A DNA stretch of 44,194 nt, taken from VRUE01 sp963764365. GTDB lineage: Bacteria > Actinomycetota > Thermoleophilia > Solirubrobacterales > 70-9. The notes beneath the pieces are model-generated. The model saw only the letters and a program-made list of their open reading frames with translations. It was not told the origin of the DNA and did no database searches. The stretch covers positions 1 through 44,194 of the forward strand of contig CAVXSI010000004.1 in the NCBI GenBank assembly GCA_963764365.1, read 5' to 3'. Position numbers and translations under genes: made by a program. Positions 7,214 to 15,394 of this stretch are shown in pieces; position 1 is the stretch's first letter; every line of letters begins with the position of its first letter.

Positions 7214-7248
7214 GCGTCCCTACGCGTCCCTCGCGTCCCATCTGTCCC
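7214..7248 (+). repeat. Short tandem repeats GCGTCCC (3 copies plus one variant)
   Basis: GCGTCCC occurs at 7214, 7224 and 7233, followed by TGTCCC at 7243, spaced 9-10 bp, close to one helical turn. It lies just beyond the tRNA-Pro fragment, where integrase arm-type sites would be expected. Function is inferred only. Confidence 0.35.
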
Positions 7249-7285
7249 TGGCTGCGAACAATCCGGACCGATCGGACATAGCAGT

Positions 7286-7305
7286 CGGTACCAAAGCGGT
7301 ACCAC
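7286..7305. repeat. Paired GGTACC motif, left copy
   Basis: CGGTACCAAAGCGGTACCAC: two GGTACC hexamers 5 bp apart. A near-identical motif is at 16400-16420. This copy ends 70 bp before the 3' end of the tRNA-Met-like fragment at 7376, and the other ends 72 bp before tRNA-Pro. Possible recombinase-binding site. Confidence 0.5.
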
Positions 7306-7375
7306 GCCAACGGTCGCGAGTGCATTCGGAGCCGATGCCCTCCAAATGGAGGGTTCGCAGGGGGGTCGCGAGACA

Positions 7376-7412
<37 letters not shown>

Positions 7413-7453
7413 TGAGCAAAGCGGGTCAGAGGCGCCGTTGCCGCCTTCGACCG

Positions 7454-8383
7454 TCAGAGCGCATTGACGAATCGGGTCAGGACAGAGACGAGCCGCTCCG
7501 GCGCGTCCTCCTGGACGAAGTGGCCGGCGTCTTGGATGCGCGTCACCTCCGCCCGCGGCAGGGTGTCTTCCCACCACTCGATGTAGCTGGGCAGCAGGAC
7601 GCGGTCCTTCATCCCCCACATGACGTGGGCCGGCTTTGCCTCGAAATGCCGCCTCAGCCCCGCCTCGGTCTCGGCGTTCATCCGATTCACCGGACCGCCC
7701 TCCCCGACCGGCACCTGGCGCGCGAACATGAGCATCGCCGCGCGCTCGGACCAACCGGCGTGAACGGCGCGATAGGCGCGCCGCGCGGCCGGCGGCAGGG
7801 GCTCGTCGCGCTCGATCGCCAGCCTGAACATCAAGGGCTTGAAGGCGTCGAGGCCCTGCACGAGCAGCTCGCCGACCACGGGCGCGCGGAGGAGGCGCAG
7901 CGGCGCCGGCAGGGGCACCGTCGCCCTGCCCGCGGGAAACCGGGAGCCGCGGAACTCGTGCGCCAGCGTGTTGACGAGGAAGAGGCCGTCGACGCGCTCC
8001 GGGTGCCTGGTCGCCCAACGTAGGCCGATGGGTCCACCCCAGTCGTGAGCCGCCAGGACAGCTCCTTTCAGTTCGAGCGACTCCAGCAGATCCTCGAGGC
8101 GGCGCGCGTGACGAGGGACCTCGTAGAGCGTCGGCTCCCCCGGCTTGTCGGAGCGGCCGAAGCCGAGGTGGTCGGGGACGAGGACGCGATTGCCGGCGGC
8201 GACCAGGGGCGGGATCGTCACCCGGTACAGATAGCCCCAGGTGGGATTGCCGTGCAGGAGCACCACCGGGCGACCGTCGCGGGGACCCTCGTCCACGTAG
8301 TGCATCCGCCCCGCACCGCACTCGTGCCACCTCGGCGCGAATGGCCAGGTGCCGTCAAACGTCCAGTCGACGGAATCGCTCAT
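7454..8383 (-). CDS. Haloalkane-dehalogenase-like alpha/beta hydrolase (HLD-I type)
   Basis: 309 residues. The core reads VVLLHGNPTWGYLYR (N46 and the HGNPTW oxyanion/halide motif), VPDHLGFGRSDKP, and a nucleophile elbow AAHDWGG with D114 followed by W115; then WGMKDRVLLP with D260 and QDAGHFVQED with H288. An Asp nucleophile flanked by Trp, and an acid after strand 7 with the GMKD..L.P pattern, match the DhlA (haloalkane dehalogenase I) subfamily rather than Ser hydrolases. The reaction would be hydrolytic removal of halide through an aspartyl ester; related folds also include fluoroacetate dehalogenases and epoxide hydrolases. It is divergent from the LAL regulator (31-bp gap), so that protein is a candidate regulator. 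Confidence 0.82.
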   Translation of the reverse strand: MSDSVDWTFDGTWPFAPRWHECGAGRMHYVDEGPRDGRPVVLLHGNPTWGYLYRVTIPPLVAAGNRVLVPDHLGFGRSDKPGEPTLYEVPRHARRLEDLLESLELKGAVLAAHDWGGPIGLRWATRHPERVDGLFLVNTLAHEFRGSRFPAGRATVPLPAPLRLLRAPVVGELLVQGLDAFKPLMFRLAIERDEPLPPAARRAYRAVHAGWSERAAMLMFARQVPVGEGGPVNRMNAETEAGLRRHFEAKPAHVMWGMKDRVLLPSYIEWWEDTLPRAEVTRIQDAGHFVQEDAPERLVSVLTRFVNAL

Positions 8384-8414
8384 CGATCGGCCCAGTACGC
8401 ATTAGGCTAATCGG

Positions 8415-10673
8415 ATGGGGAGCCGAAGAGGCGGAAGCGCCGCCGTCGCGGGACCGGCGCTGCCGCCTCCCGAGCCGCAGGATTCGAAGCTTCGGCCCCC
8501 TCCGCTGCGCTCCGGCGGCGTGCCTAGGACCGCCCTGATAGACCAGCTGCGGAGGACGAAGGACACACGGGTCGTCTTCATCTCGGCCCCCCCGGGATAC
8601 GGCAAGACCACCCTGCTGGCGCAATGGGCCTCGCGCTCGCGGGCGCCGTTCGCCTGGTTGACCCTCGATCAGCACGACAACGATCCCGTCGTCCTGCTCG
8701 GTCACATCGCCGCCGCTCTCGAGCGAGCTTCGGCGCTCGAGGCGAGTGCCGTGACGCCGCCCGGATCGCCGACCGGGCCCGCGATCGCGAAACGAGTGGC
8801 CTCCCGCCTGAGCGGAGCGGGGACGCCGTTCGTCCTGGCACTAGACGATCTGCACTTCGTCGACGACCCGCGCTCTGTCGACGCGCTCGACGCGCTCGTG
8901 GACCATCTGCCCGGGGACTCCCGCTTGGTGCTCTGCGGACGGGGCCTGCCGTCGCGGCGGCTGGCGGCGCTCAGAGCCAGTGGGCTGCTGGTCGAGATCG
9001 GCCCCGACGAGCTGCGCATGGATCGGGCTCAGGCGGATGAGCTGCTGCGCGCGGTTGGAGTCGAGCTCTCGGATGCCGAGCTGGGCAAGCTCGTAGACCG
9101 CACCGAGGGCTGGCCCGCGGGCCTTTACCTGGCCGCGTTGGCGAGCCGTCGGGGCGGCGCGACCGGGCTCGAGGACGCGACGACCTTCCGGGGAGACGAT
9201 CGCTTCGTCGCCGAGTACCTGCGTTCGGAGCTGCTCTCCGATCTGCCCGCAGACGAGCTTCGCTTCCTCACCCGGACCGCGGTCCTCGACCGCATGTGCG
9301 GGCCACTGTGCGACGCTTTGCTCGGCACTCGGGGGGCAGCCGAGGCCCTCGACTCGCTCGAGCGCTCCAACCTGTTCGTCGTTGCCCTGGACCCGAGCAG
9401 GGAGTGGTATCGCTATCACCACCTCTTCCAGGAGCTGCTGCGGGCCGAGCTCGAGCGGGCGGAGCCCGGGCTGGGGGCGGACCTCCTGGCCCGAGCCTCC
9501 GCCTGGTGCGAGGAAAACGACCGTGCCGAGGCGGCCGTCGGCTATGCCCAGGGAGCGGGCGACGTCGACCGGGTCGCGGCGCTCGTCACGGCCCACGGTC
9601 AGGGGGCCTACCAGCGCGGCCACGCGGTCACTGTGGAGCGCTGGCTCGAGTGGCTGGAGAAGCACGATGGGCTGAAGCGCTCCCCCCTGATCGCCGCGCT
9701 CGGCGCCTGGCACAGCGCGATTCGCGGCCATCCGGCCACCGCGGAGCGCTGGGCAGATTGGGCCGAGCGAGGGCTGATGGAGGATGCGGTCGCCGAGGCC
9801 GACCGGACCGCGGTCGAGCTGTGGCTGACGCTGCTGCGCGCCGCGCAATGCCGCCAGGGCGTAGCGAAGATGCGAGCCGACGCGGAACGCGCCGCGGAGG
9901 GCTTCGGGCGGGTGAGCCCCCACTGGCCCACCGCCGTAGTCCTGCTCGCCCTCTCCCACTTACTCGGCGGCGAAGAGGGGCGCGCCGAGGAGCTCTTCGC
10001 CGACGTGGCGGAGACCGCCGCCGCGACGGGGGCGCCGAACGCCGGCTCGATCTCCCTCGCCGAGCGAGCTCTGCTCGCGATAGAGAGGGGCGAGTGGAAG
10101 CAGGCCGAGGCGCTCGCGGGCCAGGCCGGGGCGATCGTGCGCCAGTCGGGAATGGAGGACTACCCGCCGAACGCCCTGGCCTACGCGGCGGCGGCGCTGG
10201 TCGCGATCCACCGCGATGACCAGGAGGCCGCCGACGGCCTCCTCGCCAAGGCGCAGCGCATGCGACCCCAGCTCACCTACGCCCTCTGCCCGTTCTCGAT
10301 CCAGGCGCGTCTCGTCCTCGCCCGCGCCTACGCGGCCCGCGCCGACATCGCCGGCGCCCGCACGTTGCTGCGCGAGGCCGGCGGGCTGCTGCGGCGGGGA
10401 CGCGACTTCGGGGTGCTCGCCGCGAGGGCGGATGAGCTGCGCGCCAAGTTGGACATGGCCACGGCGAAAGCGCCGGGCGCCTCGACGCTGACCAGCGCCG
10501 AGTTGCGCCTCCTCCCCCTCCTCGCCACCCACCTCACCTTTCGCGAAGTCGGCGAGCGCCTCTACGTCTCACGCCACACGGTGAAGTCGCAGGCGATCTC
10601 GATCTACCGCAAGCTCGACGTAACCTCGCGCAACGCCGCTGTCGAGCGCAGCCGCGAGCTCGGCCTGCTCTGA
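8415..10673 (+). CDS. LAL-type LuxR-family transcriptional regulator (MalT-like)
   Basis: 752 residues. Layout: P-loop ATPase with Walker A APPGYGKTT (58-66) and Walker B FVLALDDLHFVDD (about 137-149), a winged/helical section, a long TPR-like helical array (about 350-660), and a C-terminal LuxR helix-turn-helix (LTSAELRLLPLLATHLTFREVGERLYVSRHTVKSQ, about 690-730). LAL proteins are signal-responsive STAND ATPases that activate transcription when a ligand binds and the protein multimerises. The start at ATG 8415 has no obvious Shine-Dalgarno, so a leaderless mRNA is possible. Adjacent genes carrying a shared 22-bp site (10709, 16176) are its most likely targets; that link is inference. Confidence 0.9.
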   Translation: MGSRRGGSAAVAGPALPPPEPQDSKLRPPPLRSGGVPRTALIDQLRRTKDTRVVFISAPPGYGKTTLLAQWASRSRAPFAWLTLDQHDNDPVVLLGHIAAALERASALEASAVTPPGSPTGPAIAKRVASRLSGAGTPFVLALDDLHFVDDPRSVDALDALVDHLPGDSRLVLCGRGLPSRRLAALRASGLLVEIGPDELRMDRAQADELLRAVGVELSDAELGKLVDRTEGWPAGLYLAALASRRGGATGLEDATTFRGDDRFVAEYLRSELLSDLPADELRFLTRTAVLDRMCGPLCDALLGTRGAAEALDSLERSNLFVVALDPSREWYRYHHLFQELLRAELERAEPGLGADLLARASAWCEENDRAEAAVGYAQGAGDVDRVAALVTAHGQGAYQRGHAVTVERWLEWLEKHDGLKRSPLIAALGAWHSAIRGHPATAERWADWAERGLMEDAVAEADRTAVELWLTLLRAAQCRQGVAKMRADAERAAEGFGRVSPHWPTAVVLLALSHLLGGEEGRAEELFADVAETAAATGAPNAGSISLAERALLAIERGEWKQAEALAGQAGAIVRQSGMEDYPPNALAYAAAALVAIHRDDQEAADGLLAKAQRMRPQLTYALCPFSIQARLVLARAYAARADIAGARTLLREAGGLLRRGRDFGVLAARADELRAKLDMATAKAPGASTLTSAELRLLPLLATHLTFREVGERLYVSRHTVKSQAISIYRKLDVTSRNAAVERSRELGLL

Positions 10674-10708
10674 GGCCGCCCCGCCCTCGCCCGCGGCGAC
10701 CGGGAGGC

Positions 10709-10730
10709 TTTCATGCCATCGGGACGATGA
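10709..10730 (+). promoter_or_regulatory. Shared 22-bp regulatory site, copy 1
   Basis: TTTCAT, a G, then CCATCGGGACGATGA. It contains the inverted repeat CATCG-GGA-CGATG and differs at one base from the site at 16176-16197 on the other strand. It is 63 bp upstream of the GTG start at 10794. Probable operator or activator site. Confidence 0.55.
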
Positions 10731-10793
10731 CGTGAGGGCGACGGCGCTGTTCGATAGCGACGTGGAGCTGCACCCAGCCACCGCACCGGGAAA

Positions 10794-11150
10794 GTGACCG
10801 AGCACAAGGAGAGGCTGCGCAGTCTGGCGATCAACGACGAGGGCTTCGTGCGCTCGGTGCTTGGGATGGAGCTCGACTCGGCCGAGCTGAGCCGGCTCGA
10901 CTCGAAAACCCACGCGCTTGTGCGCCTCGCCGCGCTGATCGCGGGCGACGCTGCGCCCAGCTCCTACCAGTCGAGCGTCGACGCTGCGCTAGTGGACGGG
11001 GCGAGCATCGACGAGATCGTCGGGACGCTGATCGCGGTTGCCCCACTGGTCGGCCTGGCGCGCGCGGTCTCCGCCGCCCCGGAACTCGCGCTCGCGCTCG
11101 GCTACGACGTCGAGGCCGCGCTGGAAAGCTCGGAGGACGACGCCGAGTGA
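10794..11150 (+). CDS. Carboxymuconolactone-decarboxylase-like protein (AhpD fold)
   Basis: 118 residues, mostly helical: LDSKTHALVRLAALIAGDAAPSSYQSSVDAALVDGASIDEIVGTLIAVAPLVGLARAVSAAPELALALGYD matches the core of the CMD/AhpD fold. The CxxC pair of peroxidatic AhpD-type members is absent (SSYQSSV in that position), so a disulfide-reductase role is unlikely; members without it include gamma-carboxymuconolactone decarboxylase and many uncharacterised proteins. Start is GTG 10794 (GTGACCGAGCAC). The shared 22-bp site lies just upstream, so this gene is probably co-regulated with the four-gene membrane operon on the opposite strand. It converges with that operon's last gene. Confidence 0.78.
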   Translation: MTEHKERLRSLAINDEGFVRSVLGMELDSAELSRLDSKTHALVRLAALIAGDAAPSSYQSSVDAALVDGASIDEIVGTLIAVAPLVGLARAVSAAPELALALGYDVEAALESSEDDAE

Positions 11151-11259
11151 TCCTCTCGGCGCAGCGCGCGCCTCACCGAGTGGGTCGCCGCGTCTTGCGC
11201 CGACTGGCCGCCCTGAGGTCCCGACGCAAGTGGATGGCGTCGGCTCCGGCCGGCAAGCG

Positions 11260-11288
11260 AGCGCCCGGCGCCGAAGACGACGGGCGCT
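11260..11288. terminator. Hairpin between convergent genes
   Basis: AGCGCCCG and CGGGCGCT, 8-bp arms around a 13-nt loop, between the convergent decarboxylase-like gene and the membrane operon. There is no T tract, so it is only a candidate bidirectional terminator. Confidence 0.35.
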
Positions 11289-11320
11289 GAATCGGCCGCG
11301 GGTCGGCGGCTCCTACGCTC

Positions 11321-12976
11321 CTATTCCGTGGACTTCGGCTTCACCTGATAGATGAACAGCGAGCCGTCGTTGCCCATCGTGTAGAAACGGCCGCCGTAGC
11401 CCGGGTTGATCAGGCTGCCCGGCGCCGTCGAGGGGTTGAGCTCGGATTTGGCGATCGTCTTGCCCGTGTCCTCGTCCACCCACAGAACGCTCTCGGTGTA
11501 GCTGAAACCGGTGGCGATGTCGGCGGTCGTCGCTTCGGGATCGATGTTCTGGCTGACCAGCACGCGTTCGTCCTTGGGGCCGACCATCGTGAAGTAGTCG
11601 CTCGACCACCAGTCGGGCCGGCTCCACGCGACCTTCATCTCGCCCGTTCGCTGGTCGAGGTGGATGGCGTAGACGCCCTTGAGGAAGTAGTCGTCGACGA
11701 AGATCAGGCTCTTCTCCGGGTCGACTCCCGGGGCCGCCGGCGTCTCGCTGATGGTCGCGCCGGAGGCGACCGGGAACGACTTCCCCCAGGGGCAGACGCT
11801 GTGGACGTCATTGGGGTTGTCCTGGTTCACCGCGAAGACGCACTGCGGGGTTTCATTGGAGGGGTTCGCATTGCTGTCCGCGATTACCCAGTTGCCGATC
11901 ACCACCGGCGAGGCGCCGCCAGTCTGGCCCTTGAGGATCACCTTCGGCTGCCAGGAGAGATCCTGGGTGAGCTTCCCGGTGGCGGGGTCCCAGATCACCC
12001 GGACCAGGCTCTTGGCGCCGTTCCCGTAGATGTAGATCTTGCCGTTGTGCCTGACGGCGACCGTCCGCGCCGTCACGTTCTGATCGATCTGGATCGAGTC
12101 GAGGTTCTTCAGGGTCACCGGGTCGGCGGCGACGAAGTTGCTCTTCGGCGCTTCGCCGTATTCGGAGGGACAGGACGCCATCGCGTTGTTGGTCTGGGTC
12201 GGGCAGCCGACCGACCTGGTCTGCGACTTGATCAGCAGCGTGCCGCGCGCGTCGGGGGCGACGACCATCCCGTCGAAGTTGTGGTCGACCGCTGGCGTGC
12301 CGACGATCGGCTGTTCCTCGGAGGCGAGGATGGCGCCGTCGTCTCTGGCGAGCTTCCAGAACGTGTGCCCGGCCGCCGCTACCAGCGTCCCGTCCTTGAT
12401 GATCGCCAGGCTGCCGAGAGCAAGCCACTGGCCCGAGACGTTGACGTTCGACAGATAGGTGCGCCAGATCTCCTTGCCGGTCGACGGGTCGAAGCGCGAG
12501 ACGTACTGGCCGGCGCCTGGGACGACCCCGCCGGCCCACAGGTAGCCGGCGTTGGGGCCGTCGAACACGACCAGGCCGATGCCGCCGGGATAGGTGGTTT
12601 CCGACTTGTACTGGAAGACTTCGTTGGGGCCGTTGAAGTCCCCGGTGAAGCTCGCGCAGGGCATCAGGCCGGACCTGATGTTGTCGGTGTGCTCGGGCGC
12701 GCCGATCGCCGGCCAGTAGCCGACGTAGTTGTTCGCGGAATCCTTTGCCCAGCTCTCGACGCAGCGGGTTTCCTTTCCGAACAGCGACTGGTCGCCGGTG
12801 AGGGGACCGGTGGTCGCCGCCGCGGAGAGCACCACCCCGTTCAGGTTCGTCTTCACCGCGCCCGTGCTGCCGCTCAAGGTGGGGATCAAGACCGCCAGCA
12901 GCAGGACGATCAGCGCCAGCGCCACCTCGCCGAGCGGCTTGACGATCCGCCAGACGGTGTGAAGGGCGCGTCTCAC
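11321..12976 (-). CDS. Membrane-anchored PQQ/propeller-like protein, paralogue 2
   Basis: 551 residues. One N-terminal membrane helix (LGEVALALIVLLLAVLIPTL, about 15-34) with a short basic cytoplasmic end (MRRALHTVWRIVKP), then a large extracellular domain. That domain has repeated strand-turn units such as VSRFDPSTGKEIWRTYLS, VIWDPATGKLTQ and LWVDEDTGKTIAKSEL, resembling PQQ-type beta-propeller blades. Several Cys (CVESW, MPCASF, VGCPT, ASCPSE, PQCVF, SVCPW) suggest disulfides. It starts by ATGA overlap with the upstream six-TM gene and is the last gene of the operon. The product at 13733-15394 has the same plan and many shared motifs (TGPL.GD.SL.GKE, YGGR). Function unknown; cofactor binding is not shown by the sequence. 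Confidence 0.8.
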   Translation of the reverse strand: MRRALHTVWRIVKPLGEVALALIVLLLAVLIPTLSGSTGAVKTNLNGVVLSAAATTGPLTGDQSLFGKETRCVESWAKDSANNYVGYWPAIGAPEHTDNIRSGLMPCASFTGDFNGPNEVFQYKSETTYPGGIGLVVFDGPNAGYLWAGGVVPGAGQYVSRFDPSTGKEIWRTYLSNVNVSGQWLALGSLAIIKDGTLVAAAGHTFWKLARDDGAILASEEQPIVGTPAVDHNFDGMVVAPDARGTLLIKSQTRSVGCPTQTNNAMASCPSEYGEAPKSNFVAADPVTLKNLDSIQIDQNVTARTVAVRHNGKIYIYGNGAKSLVRVIWDPATGKLTQDLSWQPKVILKGQTGGASPVVIGNWVIADSNANPSNETPQCVFAVNQDNPNDVHSVCPWGKSFPVASGATISETPAAPGVDPEKSLIFVDDYFLKGVYAIHLDQRTGEMKVAWSRPDWWSSDYFTMVGPKDERVLVSQNIDPEATTADIATGFSYTESVLWVDEDTGKTIAKSELNPSTAPGSLINPGYGGRFYTMGNDGSLFIYQVKPKSTE

Positions 12977-13722
12977 GACGCGGCCTCCGCCTGGGTCGAC
13001 GGCGGCGGGGGCGCGAGCGGAGCGCGGGACGCCCGACGCTGCGAAAGCGTCATCGTCGCGCTGGCGAGTAGGAGCCAGACGACGAAGGCGACGCTCGGCG
13101 CCCAGCGGCCGAGCGCGCCGGTGCCGGCGTTGAGGACGCTCGCGGCGAAGAACGGCGTCATGAAGCCACAGACCGAGAGCAGGGCGGCGACCATCGCCAG
13201 CACGCCCAGCCAGCGGCCGAGGACGCCCGTCTGCAGGATTACCTTCGCCGCTCCGAAGAAAAACAGCGAGAGCACCCCGCCGCCGAGGGCGATCAGCAGC
13301 GAGGAGGCGGTGTAGAGGGCGGCGACGCTTTCGGCCTGGGCCGGGCTGGTGCTGAGCCCTGCGGCGGCGATCAGTGCCATGCCCGCCAGCGCCAGGACCG
13401 AGCCGGCGACGCCACCGATCGCGGCCGCCGTCGACCCCCGCCCGGGGTCGCCCTCCGCCTCGCGAAAGGTCGTCCAGAGGCTCGCCAGGAACCAGAGGAA
13501 GAGCGCCGTCCCGAGGCCGTCGAGAAGCACCGCGACCCGAATCGCGCTCAGGTGCGCGGCCAGGTAGGCCGGAGCGGTGTCGGCGTGGGCGACGTTGGGA
13601 AGCGCCGGGTCGCCGCCCGGGCTCGTGCCCAGGAAGACGACGAAGGAGATGACGAAGAGGAGCGCGGCGAGCAGCCCGCTCGCGGCGCCAACCTGCTGCC
13701 GGCCGCGGTCTTGGTCAGGCAT
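12973..13722 (-). CDS. Six-TM membrane protein, paralogue 2
   Basis: 249 residues with about six hydrophobic helices: 12-32, 62-85, 97-122, 134-160, 169-192 and 205-225, ending in an Ala/Pro-rich tail. It opens MPDQDRGRQQVGAASGLLAALLFVISFVVFLGT, nearly the same as the first operon gene (MSDRDRSWQQMGAASGLLAVLLFLAAFLIFL). An extracytoplasmic loop carries PALPNVAHADTAPAYLAAHLS. No catalytic motif is visible, and I do not recognise a named family. It starts 10 bp after the stop of the first propeller gene and overlaps the second by 4 bp, so the two proteins are probably made in equal amounts and may form a complex. Confidence 0.8.
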   Translation of the reverse strand: MPDQDRGRQQVGAASGLLAALLFVISFVVFLGTSPGGDPALPNVAHADTAPAYLAAHLSAIRVAVLLDGLGTALFLWFLASLWTTFREAEGDPGRGSTAAAIGGVAGSVLALAGMALIAAAGLSTSPAQAESVAALYTASSLLIALGGGVLSLFFFGAAKVILQTGVLGRWLGVLAMVAALLSVCGFMTPFFAASVLNAGTGALGRWAPSVAFVVWLLLASATMTLSQRRASRAPLAPPPPSTQAEAAS

Positions 13723-13732
13723 GCCTCACCGC

Positions 13733-15394
13733 CTATTCCGTCGCCACCGGCGGCTCCGAGGACGCCGGCATCGGTTGCAGGAAGTAGAGCGATCCGGAAG
13801 ACTGCGCTGGGTAAACCCAGCGACCGCCGTAAGTGGGCGCGACCAGCCCGTTGAACCCGATCGGTGGCAAGAAGTCGGATTCGGCCAGCGGCTTGCCGGT
13901 GGCGGCGTCGCGCCAGACGACCTGTTGGGTATAGCTGCCGGTGGCAAGAGCGCCGAGGCCGATGTCCGGGTTCCACTTGGTCGTCACCAGGATCCGCTCG
14001 CCGGGCGGCCCGAACAGCGGTTGGAACTCGAAGCTGCGGTCGTCCACCACCCACTTCCTCGTCAGCTTCCCGGTCCGTGGGTCGAGGTGGATGCCGGCGA
14101 TCTTTCCTACGCCGCCGTCCGCCGAATAGACCATGTTGTTCTCCGGGTCACCCTCCGGCTTGGGAGGCGCGTTGCTCGTCTGCCCGGATTCCAGCTGGCC
14201 GAACGGGAAGATGGTCTGAGTGTTCGAGGCGTCGTCGACGTTGATCGCGACGATCGAGGATACCTTGGTTTCGCTGCCCAGACCGTTCGTCTGGATGACG
14301 ATCCACTTGCCCATGTAGGTGGGGGCGTCGCCGACCGACTGGCCCTTCTGCAGGTAGGTCGCCACCCACGACTTGTCCTGGCTGAGCTTCTTCGTGGCCG
14401 GGTCCCAGAAGAAGCGGTAGGCCTTTTCGATCATCGCGGTGTAGATCGCGATCTTGCCCTTGTAGGGCGCAATGATCGTCGGCGTGGCCGAGTCTTCCGG
14501 CGCGACGATCGAGTCGTAGACCTTGAGCGTATCGGGGTCGATCGCGAGCATCGGCGAGGGCTTCAGGTTGGGGCCCCCGGCCGATTGCGGGCAACCCTCG
14601 AGCCCACCGCCCCCCTGGAGCAGGCAGCCCTCTTCGCGGTTCTGGCTGCGCAGGATGATCGTCCCGTCGGGAGCGACGGTCAGCTCCTTGTAGTTGAGGT
14701 CGTTAGGCGAGACGGGACCCGGGGAGGGCAGGTTCCTCGACCTGACGATCGCGCCCGTTTCGCGGTCCAGCAGCGCGATCCTGTGATTCCAGGCGAAGGC
14801 GATCCTCCGGTTGGCGAGGACGTTGAGGTTCGTCCCCCCCATGAAGACCTTGTTCACGTTGCCGTTTTCGAGGTAGGTTCGCCACACCTGCGCGCCAGTG
14901 ATCGGGTTGATGCGGGCGATGAAGGGACCGGGTTCGACGCGCCCGGTGTTGGGAGTGGCGGTCCCCCCCACCACATACATGCCGTTGGGTCCGTCGTTGT
15001 TGACGTAGTAGACCTTCGGGTAGAAGCCGTCGGCCTTGTAGGTGTAGACGACGTTCGGTTCGCTGCGCGAGCCGAGGAAGTCGGCGCACGGGTAGACGCC
15101 GCTGCGCTGAGCGTCGGTCAGCTCGGCGCCGTTGAGGGCCGAGAAATAGCCCGGAGTGGCGATCCCTTCCTGGCAACCCTGCTCCTTCCCGTAGAGGCTG
15201 AGATCGCCGGGGAGTGGGCCGACGGTCTTCTGCTCGTTCGGCGTGACGTTTCTCGCCGCGCCCTGCAGGACCGCGAACTGCGGGGCGACGTCGCTGGTCG
15301 TCGAGAGAGCGGGAACCAGGATCAGCGCCAGCAGGGCGACGAGGGCGACGAGGGCGGCCAGGAGCGGCTTGACGATCTGCCAAACGCGACTCAC
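13733..15394 (-). CDS. Membrane-anchored PQQ/propeller-like protein, paralogue 1
   Basis: 553 residues from GTG 15394, chosen because it overlaps the upstream stop as GTGA; the frame is open further upstream but lies inside the preceding gene. VSRVWQIVKPLLAALVALVALLALILVPAL gives an N-terminal anchor, followed by a secreted propeller-like region with FIARINPITGAQVWRTYLENG, IALLDRETGAIVRSRNL, MLAIDPDTLKVYDSI, FFWDPATKKLSQDKSW and HLDPRTGKLTRKW. These recurring [D-P-x-T-G-K] blade motifs are typical of PQQ-like repeats. It shares plan and motifs with the product at 11321-12976, pointing to duplication of the gene pair. Likely role is outside the membrane, perhaps ligand sensing or binding; no enzymatic residues identified. 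Confidence 0.8.
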   Translation of the reverse strand: MSRVWQIVKPLLAALVALVALLALILVPALSTTSDVAPQFAVLQGAARNVTPNEQKTVGPLPGDLSLYGKEQGCQEGIATPGYFSALNGAELTDAQRSGVYPCADFLGSRSEPNVVYTYKADGFYPKVYYVNNDGPNGMYVVGGTATPNTGRVEPGPFIARINPITGAQVWRTYLENGNVNKVFMGGTNLNVLANRRIAFAWNHRIALLDRETGAIVRSRNLPSPGPVSPNDLNYKELTVAPDGTIILRSQNREEGCLLQGGGGLEGCPQSAGGPNLKPSPMLAIDPDTLKVYDSIVAPEDSATPTIIAPYKGKIAIYTAMIEKAYRFFWDPATKKLSQDKSWVATYLQKGQSVGDAPTYMGKWIVIQTNGLGSETKVSSIVAINVDDASNTQTIFPFGQLESGQTSNAPPKPEGDPENNMVYSADGGVGKIAGIHLDPRTGKLTRKWVVDDRSFEFQPLFGPPGERILVTTKWNPDIGLGALATGSYTQQVVWRDAATGKPLAESDFLPPIGFNGLVAPTYGGRWVYPAQSSGSLYFLQPMPASSEPPVATE

